From an uncultured Gammaproteobacteria bacterium (GTDB lineage: Bacteria > Pseudomonadota > Gammaproteobacteria > HK1), in the NCBI GenBank assembly GCA_958295835.1, contig OY282378.1, positions 4,365,694 to 4,429,693 of the forward strand: a stretch of 64,000 nt of DNA, given 5' to 3'. Under the pieces are notes generated by a model. It made no database searches, was not told where the DNA came from, and worked only from the letters and a program-made list of their open reading frames with translations. How positions within the stretch are numbered: the stretch's first letter is position 1; every line of letters begins with the position of its first letter. Position numbers and translations under genes: made by a program. Below, in pieces: positions 1-8,719 of this stretch.

Positions 1-147
1 TCCGGCTTCGGCCCTGCATCCACAGGCGCCGGAGCCGGCTTCGACCCTGCGTCCACAGGCGCCGCATCCGGCTTCGACCCTGCATCCACGGGCGCCGGAG
101 CCGGCTTCGACCCTGCATCCACGGGCGCCGGAGCCGGCTTCGATTCC
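1..147 (-). repeat. 33-bp coding tandem repeat in fimV
   Basis: About 4.4 copies of a 33-bp unit run into the window edge. Each encodes 11 residues of the form SKPAPAPVDAG, with one SKPDAAPVDAG variant. Units begin near 4, 37, 70, 103 and 136. Nearly identical nucleotide copies indicate recent slippage expansion. The repeat forms a Pro/Ala-rich spacer after the coiled coil. More copies may continue beyond the left edge. Confidence 0.9.
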
Positions 148-1193
148 ACCTCGGCCCGCAGGGCGGCGATTTCTTCGTTCTTGAGATCGACGAGCCGATT
201 CAGCTCCTTGACGTGTTCCTCGGCTTCGGCGAGACGCAGCTCGAGCTCGTCGAGCTCGCGACGAACCGCCCCCGCCTCCTCCTTTGCGAGGGCGAGCTCC
301 TTGCGCAACGCCTCGATGTCGGCGTCTTCTTCCCGCCTCGCGACATCCGTGGTGGTTTCCGGCGATACGACCTCGACCCGGCTATCCGGCTCGGGGTCGG
401 GAGACGACGGCGCACGCGCGCGTTCACGATACCGCGCCCACGCCGAATGCTGGCGCTGGACCTCGGCGATCGCCGCTTTCGGATCGCCCCGCCCGATCTC
501 GTCTCGAGTCGGGAGGCGCAAGGTCGCGCCCGCGCTCAGCGCGTTGACGTTGCGGATGGCGAATGCTTCCGGGTTCGCCTCCAGAATCGCCAGCATCATG
601 CGCTGGACGCTGACGGCATTGTCGGGCCGGAGTCGGGCCGCGATCGACCACAGCGTTTCCGACGCCCGGACAGGTCCGTAGCCGATCCGGCTCGAAACAG
701 GCGGCGAGACGGGTGTGGAGGCGGAAGAAGCGCTGGTCCCGGGCGCCTGCTCCACCTGCTGCGCCGCGGGGCGGTTCCGAAGCGCACCGGTGGCGCTGCC
801 GCCGGCCGAAACGAAGCGCAGCTTGTAGCCCCGCACCGTACGACCGCGGGGCCAGTCGACATCGACGAGGAATGTCAGCGACGGCTCGATGATCGGTTCG
901 TCTGTCCGTATCTGAATGAAACCGACCCCATTGCCCTGATCGACGACGATGAACTCCAGGAGATTGAGATGTTTCAGCCGCGCCATCCCGGCGAGCTCGA
1001 ACTGAGCCGGCGAACCGAGGGACACCTTCAGTCCTTCAAGATCGCCGCTCCGGACGCCATGCAGCGGAATCCGCGCATCCAGCGGCTCATACAGTGCGGA
1101 TCGGGTTTCGGCCGCGCCCAGCTCCAGCGCGGGCGCGAGCCGCGGGGCGAGTATCAGCAGGCATACCGCGCACGCCGCGAGTCCATGCATCAT
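1..1193 (-). CDS. fimV: FimV-family pilus assembly/peptidoglycan-binding protein, N-terminal part
   Basis: The gene is cut by the left window edge, so only about 397 N-terminal residues are visible. The start is the first of two adjacent ATGs, with GAGGA seven bases upstream. A hydrophobic signal segment (residues about 3-22) is followed by the FimV N-terminal domain, recognisable by the stretch reading LYEPLDARIPL and later DVDWPRGRT. A LysM-like segment follows (ETLWSIAARLRP ... LRLP, about residues 175-235), then a long charged coiled coil and an 11-residue Pro/Ala repeat. FimV is an inner-membrane protein that binds peptidoglycan through LysM and supports type IV pilus and polar-complex assembly. 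The position directly downstream of asd and leuB is the usual one in Gammaproteobacteria. The C-terminal TPR region lies outside the window. Confidence 0.88.
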   Translation of the reverse strand, partial: MMHGLAACAVCLLILAPRLAPALELGAAETRSALYEPLDARIPLHGVRSGDLEGLKVSLGSPAQFELAGMARLKHLNLLEFIVVDQGNGVGFIQIRTDEPIIEPSLTFLVDVDWPRGRTVRGYKLRFVSAGGSATGALRNRPAAQQVEQAPGTSASSASTPVSPPVSSRIGYGPVRASETLWSIAARLRPDNAVSVQRMMLAILEANPEAFAIRNVNALSAGATLRLPTRDEIGRGDPKAAIAEVQRQHSAWARYRERARAPSSPDPEPDSRVEVVSPETTTDVARREEDADIEALRKELALAKEEAGAVRRELDELELRLAEAEEHVKELNRLVDLKNEEIAALRAEVESKPAPAPVDAGSKPAPAPVDAGSKPDAAPVDAGSKPAPAPVDAGPKP

Positions 1194-1331
1194 GGTCGTT
1201 CCTCGCACCACCGCCTCATCACCTTCCCTGTCGACGCACGCTGGCCGTCCAACCCGCATGTCTCACCGCTTTCGCCCATTTCTCGACGACGATTCGTGTA
1301 CCCGGCCGAACAACTCCATATTACCCGCAAT

Positions 1332-2384
1332 TCAATCTGTTCTCCGGGGCTCGAGACGGTCCCTCGCCAGCATCTCGGCGATCTGCACGCTGTTGAGCGC
1401 CGCCCCCTTGCGCACGTTGTCGGAAACCACCCACATGTCGAGCCCTCGCGAGCAGGAGATGTCCTCGCGAATCCGTCCCACGAACACCGCGTCCGCACCT
1501 GCGGATTCGGTGACCGCGGTCGGGTAGCCGCCGTCGACCCGCTCGTCCATCACCACGACCCCCGGCGCCGCGGCGAGTATCTCGCGCGCCTCCGCCGCGC
1601 TCAACTTCTCGCGGGTCTCTACGTGGACCGCCTCGGAATGACCGTAGAATACCGGGATCCTCACCGTCGTCGGATTCACCCGGATGGAGTCGTCCTCCAT
1701 GATCTTGCGCGTCTCCCACACCATCTTCATCTCTTCCTTCGTATAGCCGTTGTCCATGAAGACGTCGATGTGGGGCAACGCATTGAACGCGATCTGCTTG
1801 GGATAGACCGTGGCCTCGGCCGGCCTGCCGTTGAGCAGGGCCGTGGTCTGGGCCGCGAGCTCTTCGATCGCCTCCTTCCCGGTCCCCGAGACCGACTGAT
1901 AGGTTGCTACGTTGATGCGCTCGATACCGGCCGCCGCGTGGAGGGGTTGCAGGGCGACGACCATCTGAATGGTGGAGCAGTTCGGGTTCGCGATGATGTT
2001 GCGGTTGGTACAGATCTCGATGGCGTGCGGATTGACCTCGGGAACGACGAGCGGAACGTCGCTGTCGTAACGGAACTGCGAGCTGTTGTCGATGACGACA
2101 CAGCCGGCTTCCCCGGCCCGCGGGGCGTGACGGGCCGACACCGACGCGCCGGCGGAGAACAACCCGATCCGGACCTGCGAGAAGTCGAAATCCTCGAGAT
2201 CTCCCACCGTGTGCTGCGTACCCTTGAACTCGACGCATGAACCGGCCGAACGGCGGCTTGCAAGCGGATAGATGTTCCTGACCGGGAAATCGCGCTCTTC
2301 GAGGATCGAGAGCATGGCCTTGCCCACCACACCGGTCGCTCCGACCACCGCAACGTCGAACATGTTGCCCGTACTCCGTTTCAT
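1332..2384 (-). CDS. asd: Aspartate-semialdehyde dehydrogenase
   Basis: The 350-residue enzyme makes aspartate-4-semialdehyde from aspartyl phosphate with NADPH, at the branch to lysine/diaminopimelate, threonine and methionine. The N-terminal Rossmann motif VAVVGATGVVG (about 11-21), the catalytic cysteine in NPNCSTIQ (Cys136) and the active-site histidine in FYGHSEAV (His249) are present. Two starts are possible. The first ATG has GGAG seven bases upstream; a second ATG seven codons later also has GGAG upstream. I keep the longer one. The gene lies 71 bases after leuB and before fimV on the same strand, a common gammaproteobacterial arrangement. lysC and dapD of the same pathway are also in this window. 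Confidence 0.96.
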   Translation of the reverse strand: MKRSTGNMFDVAVVGATGVVGKAMLSILEERDFPVRNIYPLASRRSAGSCVEFKGTQHTVGDLEDFDFSQVRIGLFSAGASVSARHAPRAGEAGCVVIDNSSQFRYDSDVPLVVPEVNPHAIEICTNRNIIANPNCSTIQMVVALQPLHAAAGIERINVATYQSVSGTGKEAIEELAAQTTALLNGRPAEATVYPKQIAFNALPHIDVFMDNGYTKEEMKMVWETRKIMEDDSIRVNPTTVRIPVFYGHSEAVHVETREKLSAAEAREILAAAPGVVVMDERVDGGYPTAVTESAGADAVFVGRIREDISCSRGLDMWVVSDNVRKGAALNSVQIAEMLARDRLEPRRTD

Positions 2385-2455
2385 GTCCCGACTCCATCAC
2401 CTGACCTGCACATATCGCCGATTCGCCGGGCAGGACCTGGACGAGCCCACGCTCG

Positions 2456-3553
2456 TCAATGGTTATGCCCGGTGTGCGGCCGGAGTGCCGCGACGACCGC
2501 ATCCCCCATCTCCGCGGTGCCCACCACCGTCGTGCCCGGAGACTCGATGTCCGGGGTGCGCAGCCCGTCGTCGAGCACGCGGCCGACCGCCGTCTCGATC
2601 CGATCCGCGAGCGCCGGCGCGTCAAGCGAGTAGCGCAGCATCATGGCGGCCGACAGGATGGTCGCGAGGGGATTCGCGACGCCTTGGCCGGAGATGTCCG
2701 GCGCGGCCCCATGGATTGGTTCGTACAGCCCCTTTCCCGAAACGTCGAGCGATGCCGAGGGCAGCATTCCGATCGACCCGGTCAACATCGAGGCGAGATC
2801 CGACAGGATATCGCCGAACATGTTGCTGGTCACGATGACGTCGAACTGCTTCGGAGCGCGCACGAGCTGCATCGCCGCGTTGTCGACGTACATGTGCCTC
2901 ACCTCGACATCGTCGTACCGGGCCGCGACCCTCGTTGCGACCTCGCGCCACAGCTCGCTCGCCTCCAGCACGTTGGCCTTGTCGACCGAACAGACCCGGC
3001 CGGCGCGTCGCCGCGCGGCGTCGAACGCGACCACGCATACCCTTTCGATCTCCTCCTCGGAGTACACCAGGGTGTTGAAACCCTCTCGTCGCCCGTCATC
3101 GCGTTCGCGGATCCCGCGCGGTTGACCGAAGTAGATCCCGCCGGTCAGCTCGCGGACGATCAGTACGTCGAGCCCGCGAACCACGTCAGGCTTCAAGGTC
3201 GATGCGCCGGCGAGCTGCGGCCAGGCGATGGCCGGCCGGAAGTTCGCGAAAACGCCGAGCCCGGACCGCAGAGCGAGCAGTCCGCGCTCGGGCCGAATGC
3301 TGCGCTCGATCCCATCCCACCGCGGGCCTCCCACCGCTCCGAGCAGGATGGCGTCGCAGGCGCGGGCGCGTTCGAGCGTCTCCCCGGGCAACGGCACCCC
3401 ATGGGCGTCGATGGCCTCCCCGCCGATCGCCGCTCGTTCGATCTCGAACCCCGGGCCGGGCTCTTCCCGCAGGGCTTCGAGAATCTTCAACGCCTCGGCG
3501 ACGATCTCCGGACCGATACCGTCGCCGGGCAACACCAGGATCTTTCCGCTCAT
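2456..3553 (-). CDS. leuB: 3-isopropylmalate dehydrogenase
   Basis: The 365-residue protein oxidatively decarboxylates 3-isopropylmalate with NAD in leucine synthesis. The start is set at the ATG giving MSGKILVLPGDGIGPE, because AAGGA lies six bases upstream and the family always starts about here; an in-frame ATG 30 codons earlier is rejected. The signature NMFGDILSDLASMLTGSIGM carries the Mg-binding aspartates, and the ERDDGRREGFNTLVYS region matches the family. leuC and leuD are not in the window and could lie elsewhere, since the upstream neighbour here is divergent queG. Confidence 0.97.
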   Translation of the reverse strand: MSGKILVLPGDGIGPEIVAEALKILEALREEPGPGFEIERAAIGGEAIDAHGVPLPGETLERARACDAILLGAVGGPRWDGIERSIRPERGLLALRSGLGVFANFRPAIAWPQLAGASTLKPDVVRGLDVLIVRELTGGIYFGQPRGIRERDDGRREGFNTLVYSEEEIERVCVVAFDAARRRAGRVCSVDKANVLEASELWREVATRVAARYDDVEVRHMYVDNAAMQLVRAPKQFDVIVTSNMFGDILSDLASMLTGSIGMLPSASLDVSGKGLYEPIHGAAPDISGQGVANPLATILSAAMMLRYSLDAPALADRIETAVGRVLDDGLRTPDIESPGTTVVGTAEMGDAVVAALRPHTGHNH

Positions 3554-3721
3554 GTTGCGTCCTTGGCAGGCAATGCGGAGAAGGAACGAGGATGAGAAGC
3601 TCGGGAGCCGGGTAACGAACGATGCGCGGCAGAGCCAGCGCACTTTTCACGAGCGACGGCCTAGAATAGCCAAATTCGCAAGCAGGCGCATACTTTTGCG
3701 TCGCCACATGGGACCGCTTCC

Positions 3722-4819
3722 GTGTCGAACCGACACTGCCGCCGGGACATCGACTACACGACGCTCACCGCGTCGGTGCGGCGGCGCGGGATGGAGCTCG
3801 GCTTTCAGCAGGTGGCGATCACCGACGGCAACCTGGGCTCCGACGAAGCGGCGCTGCTCGCATGGCTCGACGCAGGCTACCACGGCCAGCTCGGATACAT
3901 GGCCCGCCACGGTACACGTCGCGCCCGGCCGGCGGAGCTGGTACCGGGAACCATTCGAATCATCAGCGTACGCATGAACTACCTCCGCGGCGGAGCCGAC
4001 CCCGATACCGTTCTCCACAATCCGGAGCTCGGCTATATCTCCCGGTATGCGCTCGGGCGGGATTACCACAAGGTCGTCCGCCGGCGTCTCCAGCGCCTTG
4101 CCGACCATATCGAAGCCGAGGTCGGCGCCTTCGGCTACCGCGCCTTCACCGACAGCGCGCCGGTCATGGAGAAGCCGCTCGCACGCAACGCCGGACTGGG
4201 GTGGATCGGCAAGCACACCAACCTCCTCAACAAGGCGGCCGGCTCCTGGTTCTTTCTCGGAGAGCTCTATACCGACCTGCCCCTCGACCCGGACACACCG
4301 GCGACGGACCACTGCGGAACCTGCCGAGCCTGCATCGATGCCTGTCCGACGGGAGCGATCGTTGCCCCCTACCGGCTCGACGCGCGCCTGTGCATCTCGT
4401 ACCTCACCATCGAGCTGCACGGTCCAATCCCCGTCGATCTGCGCCCACTCGTCGGAAACCGCATCTTCGGATGCGACGATTGCCAGCTCGCGTGCCCCTG
4501 GAACCGCTTCGCACGTACCAGCGCAGAGACCGATTTCGACCCTCGCCACGGGCTCGACGCCACCTCCCTCGTCGAGCTGTTCACCTGGTCACGCGAGGAT
4601 TACGAGGCGCGGACGGAGGGCATGGCGCTACGCCGGCTCGGCTACGAGCGATGGCTACGCAACATCGCGGTGGCGCTCGGCAATACGCCGGCCTCGCCCG
4701 TCGTCGAGGCTGCGCTCGCGAGTCGGCGCGATGATCCCTCGGAGCTCGTGCGCGAGCATGTCGCATGGGCCCTGTCGCGCCACCGACGGGTGACGCGGGA
4801 TCGCGTCGCAGCCGGGTGA
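3722..4819 (+). CDS. queG: Epoxyqueuosine reductase
   Basis: The 365-residue iron-sulfur and cobalamin enzyme reduces epoxyqueuosine to queuosine in the wobble base of tRNAs with GUN anticodons. The TDSAPVMEKP motif contains the likely catalytic acid (Asp144). Ferredoxin-type clusters are visible as CGTCRACIDACPTGAI (Cys198/201/204/208) and CDDCQLACPWN (Cys251/254/258), with an extra Cys at 224. The start is a GTG, because the nearest upstream ATG is out of frame. It is divergent from leuB. No tsaE or nnr neighbour, often found next to queG, is seen. Confidence 0.94.
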   Translation: MSNRHCRRDIDYTTLTASVRRRGMELGFQQVAITDGNLGSDEAALLAWLDAGYHGQLGYMARHGTRRARPAELVPGTIRIISVRMNYLRGGADPDTVLHNPELGYISRYALGRDYHKVVRRRLQRLADHIEAEVGAFGYRAFTDSAPVMEKPLARNAGLGWIGKHTNLLNKAAGSWFFLGELYTDLPLDPDTPATDHCGTCRACIDACPTGAIVAPYRLDARLCISYLTIELHGPIPVDLRPLVGNRIFGCDDCQLACPWNRFARTSAETDFDPRHGLDATSLVELFTWSREDYEARTEGMALRRLGYERWLRNIAVALGNTPASPVVEAALASRRDDPSELVREHVAWALSRHRRVTRDRVAAG

Positions 4820-4988
4820 AACCACTGGTCGGAACCGCCGATATCCGCGCGCGGTCCGGCCGGTCGAAACCCGCGGTCAGGTCCCCGTCAGGCTCGCGGA
4901 GCATTTCGGCACGGGGCCGAAACACGGATAATCGCGCAGTCGCGTATCCGGCGCTCCCGTCGGGCACATCCTTCGAGGAGGAACGGTC

Positions 4989-5810
4989 ATGGACGACATC
5001 AAGGCAGTGATCGAAGCCGCGTTCGAGCGGCGCGGCGACATCTCCCCCCAATATGGCGAACCCGGTGTGAAGGAAGCCGTGACTGAAGCGATTGCGCAGC
5101 TCGACACCGGAAAGGCCAGGGTCGCAGAACCCACCGCCGATGGCTGGATGGTCAACGAGTGGCTGAAGAAGGCCGTGCTCCTCTCCTTCCGTCTCGACGA
5201 CAGCCGCGTCATGGAGGGCGGGTTCACCCGCTACTTCGACAAGGTCCCGGCCAAGTACGCCACGACGGACGACGGCGGGTTTCGCGAGCGCGGCGTTCGC
5301 GTGGTGCCGCCGGCCGTCGTGCGACGCGGGGCCTACGTCGCGCCTGGAGTGGTGCTCATGCCGAGCTACGTGAACCTCGGCGCCTACGTCGACAGCGGCA
5401 CCATGGTCGACACGTGGGCAACGGTCGGTAGCTGCGCCCAGATCGGAAGAAACGTCCACCTGTCGGGGGGCGTCGGGATCGGAGGCGTTCTGGAACCGTT
5501 GCAGGCAAGCCCCACGATCATCGAGGACGACTGCTTCATCGGGGCACGCTCCGAGATCGTCGAAGGCGTCGTGGTCGAGCGGGGCTCGGTGGTCTCGATG
5601 GGGGTCTACATCGGCCAGAGCACGCGGATCTACGATCGCGAATCCGGCGAAGTGTCGTTCGGCCGTGTCCCTGCCGGGTCGGTGGTGGTCTCCGGCAACC
5701 TTCCCTCGGGTGATGGCAAGTACAGCCTGTACTGCGCGGTCATCGTGAAGCGCGTCGATGAGCGCACGCGATCGAAGGTCGGCATCAACGAGCTGCTGCG
5801 GACGCTCTAG
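4989..5810 (+). CDS. dapD: 2,3,4,5-tetrahydropyridine-2,6-dicarboxylate N-succinyltransferase
   Basis: The 273-residue acyltransferase uses succinyl-CoA in the succinylase branch of diaminopimelate/lysine synthesis. The middle of the protein (about 95-190) is a left-handed beta-helix of hexapeptide repeats, e.g. PPAVVRRGAYVAPGVVLMP. The family-typical block MVDTWATVGSCAQIG is present. GAGGAGG precedes the ATG at good spacing. The length matches the family (about 274). It lies alone on the plus strand, 169 bases after queG; lysC and asd of the same pathway are on the other strand. Confidence 0.97.
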   Translation: MDDIKAVIEAAFERRGDISPQYGEPGVKEAVTEAIAQLDTGKARVAEPTADGWMVNEWLKKAVLLSFRLDDSRVMEGGFTRYFDKVPAKYATTDDGGFRERGVRVVPPAVVRRGAYVAPGVVLMPSYVNLGAYVDSGTMVDTWATVGSCAQIGRNVHLSGGVGIGGVLEPLQASPTIIEDDCFIGARSEIVEGVVVERGSVVSMGVYIGQSTRIYDRESGEVSFGRVPAGSVVVSGNLPSGDGKYSLYCAVIVKRVDERTRSKVGINELLRTL

Positions 5811-6112
5811 AGCGTCCGGCCACATCCGGAACACTTCCGAAGACGGGAAGAGCTCGGCTTTACCGGGCTATTCCCTCATGGTACCCGTGGTTTCGATCCC
5901 GCAATCACGCTGAAGCCCGACTGTTCACGATGTCCGGGACAATCGCGTCGGGCCACGAAATCCCTCGGAATGCGTCGATCGCCTTCCAGTTGATACGGGC
6001 GGGGCCGGAACGAGGAATCCGCTGGTCCTGCCTTGAACCGAAGATCCGCGCAAAAGCCCTTCGATCATCCCGCGTCCCGCGAAACGGCCGCCCGTGTATC
6101 CCTCGGCAGCCG
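5811..6112 (+). other. Intergenic stretch without a recognised gene
   Basis: This stretch lies between the 3' ends of dapD and the convergent HU gene. Short open frames here have no recognisable product. No clear hairpin with a T-run was found. Confidence 0.5.
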
Positions 6113-6439
6113 TCAGCCCACCATGTCCTTCAAACCCTTCAGCGGCTGAATCTTCACGACGGTGTGCGCCGGCTTCGCGGCGAACGTCGTCTCCTCGCCC
6201 GTAAAGGGATTGGTACCCTTGCGGGCTTTCCGCGCCGGCTTGCGTACCGTCTTGACTTTCAGCAAGCCCGGAAGCGTGAACGTACCCGGCCCCCGCTTCT
6301 TGATGTGGCGCTGGATCTGCCCGCTCAACGAATCCATGACTTCCGTGATCTGTTTCCTCGAAAGGCTGGTCTCTTCCGCGATCGCCGACAGTAACTGGGC
6401 CTTCGTCATCGGTTGCTGCACCGCCGTCACCTTGGCCAT
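6113..6439 (-). CDS. HU-family DNA-binding protein
   Basis: The 108-residue basic protein has the HU/IHF fold. Its N-terminal part MTKAQLLSAIAEETSLSRKQ forms the helical dimerisation region. The segment about 65-95 (RKARKGTNPFTGEETTFAAKPA) is the DNA-grasping arm, with the family's NP intercalation motif. The start is the ATG at MAKVTAVQ, with GGAGGAAG upstream; the open frame extends 74 codons further, but that part is not protein-like. Longer-tailed HU proteins of this type are common in Xanthomonadales and Betaproteobacteria and act as nucleoid-structuring proteins. It is monocistronic and divergent from glpK. Confidence 0.9.
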   Translation of the reverse strand: MAKVTAVQQPMTKAQLLSAIAEETSLSRKQITEVMDSLSGQIQRHIKKRGPGTFTLPGLLKVKTVRKPARKARKGTNPFTGEETTFAAKPAHTVVKIQPLKGLKDMVG

Positions 6440-6808
6440 ATGCTTCTTCCTCCCCCTCGGCTGAGTATTGGCTTGCAAACGGCTCCCACCGCCCGTTTGC
6501 GCTCGAATCCAAGCTCCGGCTCGCCTCCCGGCCGCCCCGCTTCCTGCCGGCCCGGTGAGCGTCACGTCGCTCGGGATCTGAATGAAATGGCGGGAATCTC
6601 GGACTGCATGATATGGCGGCGTATCATAGCCAGCCCATCTATCGAATACTACTATCGCCATGCGGCGCAGCTCCCCTCAACTGGCCGAACGAACCCACCC
6701 GACGGATCGCGCCCTGGACGAATGCCCCGTTCGTATGCCGCCCTGTGTGCGCGTACCATTGCAGGGATGGACAAACGTGTCACGGGACGGAATACCGGGG
6801 ACCACGAC
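6440..6808. other. Divergent promoter region HU / glpK
   Basis: These 369 bases lie between the divergent HU and glpK starts and must hold both promoters. A TATGAT hexamer reading on the minus strand (near 6624-6637) could be a -10 box for the HU gene, but no good -35 lies 16-18 bases upstream, so I make no firm call. Nothing else is recognised. Confidence 0.4.
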
Positions 6809-8296
6809 ATGCCCGACTCTCCCCTGCTTCTCGCCATCGACCAAGGCACGACCAGCTCGCGTGCGATCGTGTTCGACGCCCGCGGCGCGATTCGGGCCGC
6901 CGCCCAGCGCGAGTTCACGCAGCATTATCCGGCCGGCGGCTGGGTCGAGCACGACCCGGAGGAGCTGTGGTCCGCGACCCTGGCCGTCACCCGCGAGGCG
7001 CTCGCCGTGGCAGGCGGAGCGGCCGCCGCGATCGGCATCACCAACCAGCGCGAGACTACGGTGGTCTGGGACCGCGCGAGCGGCGCGCCGATCCACCGCG
7101 CCATCGTATGGCAGGACCGTCGCACCGCGGAGCGCTGCCGGGAGCTACGCGAGGCCGGGCACGAGCCGATGGTGAGCGGGAAGACCGGGCTGCTGCTCGA
7201 CCCGTATTTCTCCGCCACCAAGCTTGCATGGATCCTCGACCACATCGACGGTGCGCGCGAGCGCGCGGCGGCCGGCGAGCTCGCGTTCGGCACCATCGAC
7301 ACCTTTCTGATCTGGCGCCTCACCGGCGGAGCGGTGCACGCCACCGACGCCACCAACGCATCGCGCACCATGCTCTTCGACATCCACGCCCAGCGCTGGG
7401 ACGACACCCTGTTGCAGCTCTTCGACGTGCCGCACAGCGTGCTCCCCGAAGTGCTCGACAGTGCCGCCGACTTCGGTACGACGTCGGTGGACGTGCTCGG
7501 GCGCGCGATTCCCATCGCCGGTGTCGCCGGCGACCAGCAGGCGGCGACGGTCGGACAGGCGTGCTTCGAGCCCGGCATGGTGAAGAGCACCTACGGTACC
7601 GGCTGCTTCGCGGTCATGAACACCGGCGCGGAGGCGATCCGGTCACGGCACCGGCTGCTGACCACCGTAGCCTGGCGCCTCGGGGGCGAGCCGACCTTCG
7701 CCCTGGAGGGCTCGATCTTCGCAGCCGGCGCCGCCGTGCAGTGGCTTCGGGACGGGCTGCGGATCATCGATCATGCGCCGGAAACCGAAGCCCTCGCGGC
7801 CGGCCTCCCCGATTCCGGCGGCGTCTACCTCGTTCCCGCGTTCACCGGCCTCGGCACGCCGCATTGGGACCCGGATGCGCGCGGCGCGATCTACGGACTC
7901 ACCCGCGATACCGGTCCCGCGCATCTCGCACGCGCGGCGCTGGAGTCCGTCTGCCTCCAGACCCGGGACCTCATGGCCGCGATGGAGGCAGACTGCGGAG
8001 CCGCGATCGATCGCCTCCGGGTGGACGGCGGCATGGTCGGGAACGCCTGGCTGCTCCAGGCGCTCGCGGACATCGTCGACGTCGCGGTCGAACGCCCGCG
8101 CGTCATCGAGACGACGGCGCTCGGCGCCGCCTGGCTCGCAGGACTTCAGGCCGGCGTATTCCGCTCTCTCGACGACATCGGGGAGCGATGGGCCCGCGAC
8201 GCGGAGTTCGCACCTCGCATGCCGGACCGGGAGCGCGCGCGGCTCGTGCGAGGTTGGGCGAGCGCGGTGGCGCGCACGCTGGAGCATCGCGGTTGA
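6809..8296 (+). CDS. glpK: Glycerol kinase
   Basis: The 495-residue FGGY-family sugar kinase phosphorylates glycerol to sn-glycerol-3-phosphate with ATP. The N-terminal phosphate-binding loop reads LAIDQGTTSSRAIVFD. The catalytic aspartate is in VAGDQQAATVGQ, followed by STYGTGCF. The start at MPDSPLLLAIDQ is chosen because it aligns with known glycerol kinases and has GGGGA eight bases upstream; an in-frame ATG 14 codons earlier is possible. No glpF or glpD is adjacent, so it stands alone here. Confidence 0.96.
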   Translation: MPDSPLLLAIDQGTTSSRAIVFDARGAIRAAAQREFTQHYPAGGWVEHDPEELWSATLAVTREALAVAGGAAAAIGITNQRETTVVWDRASGAPIHRAIVWQDRRTAERCRELREAGHEPMVSGKTGLLLDPYFSATKLAWILDHIDGARERAAAGELAFGTIDTFLIWRLTGGAVHATDATNASRTMLFDIHAQRWDDTLLQLFDVPHSVLPEVLDSAADFGTTSVDVLGRAIPIAGVAGDQQAATVGQACFEPGMVKSTYGTGCFAVMNTGAEAIRSRHRLLTTVAWRLGGEPTFALEGSIFAAGAAVQWLRDGLRIIDHAPETEALAAGLPDSGGVYLVPAFTGLGTPHWDPDARGAIYGLTRDTGPAHLARAALESVCLQTRDLMAAMEADCGAAIDRLRVDGGMVGNAWLLQALADIVDVAVERPRVIETTALGAAWLAGLQAGVFRSLDDIGERWARDAEFAPRMPDRERARLVRGWASAVARTLEHRG

Positions 8297-8369
8297 GTCC
8301 ACCGCGACGGTCCGGTCGCGCCACCCGGCTCGGCCGCGATCCGGTCACGCGAACGCGCCTCGAATCCGC

Positions 8370-8690
8370 CTACTGCGCCACCGACTTCGGCGTGGGCGCG
8401 AGGCGCGTCACGCGGATCGCCGAACGGTCCATCAGCTCGGCAACTCGTGGCGCGACGTCGTTCTTCCAGTACTCGCTCTCGTACACTTCCTCGTACAGCC
8501 GCTCGCGCTCGGCCTCGGAGTCGAAACGCCGCATCCAGACGTAGGCGGTGTCGTCGTCCTCGCCCCGCCAGCTTCCGGTGATCACCATGCCCCGGGAAAC
8601 CTGGAACGGAATGATTGCCTTCTCCATGAACTCCACCCACTCGTCCATGCGACCCGCGTGGATCCTGTACTGACGCAGCTCGTAGAACAT
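8370..8690 (-). CDS. NIPSNAP-family protein
   Basis: The 106-residue protein matches the NIPSNAP domain, a ferredoxin-like alpha/beta barrel. It shows the typical start FYELRQYRIHAGRMDEWVEFM and the segment TAYVWMRRFDSEAERERLYE. The biochemical role of bacterial members is not established. Its start lies 29 bases after the aminotransferase stop on the same strand, so the two are probably co-transcribed, which may hint at a shared metabolic role (inference). Confidence 0.85.
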   Translation of the reverse strand: MFYELRQYRIHAGRMDEWVEFMEKAIIPFQVSRGMVITGSWRGEDDDTAYVWMRRFDSEAERERLYEEVYESEYWKNDVAPRVAELMDRSAIRVTRLAPTPKSVAQ

Positions 8691-8719
8691 CGTGTCTCTC
8701 CCTGGATCAATGCCCGGGC

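Noticed and set aside
1..147. Possible CRISPR array
   Set aside because: Contiguous 33-bp units without unique spacers, in frame within fimV.
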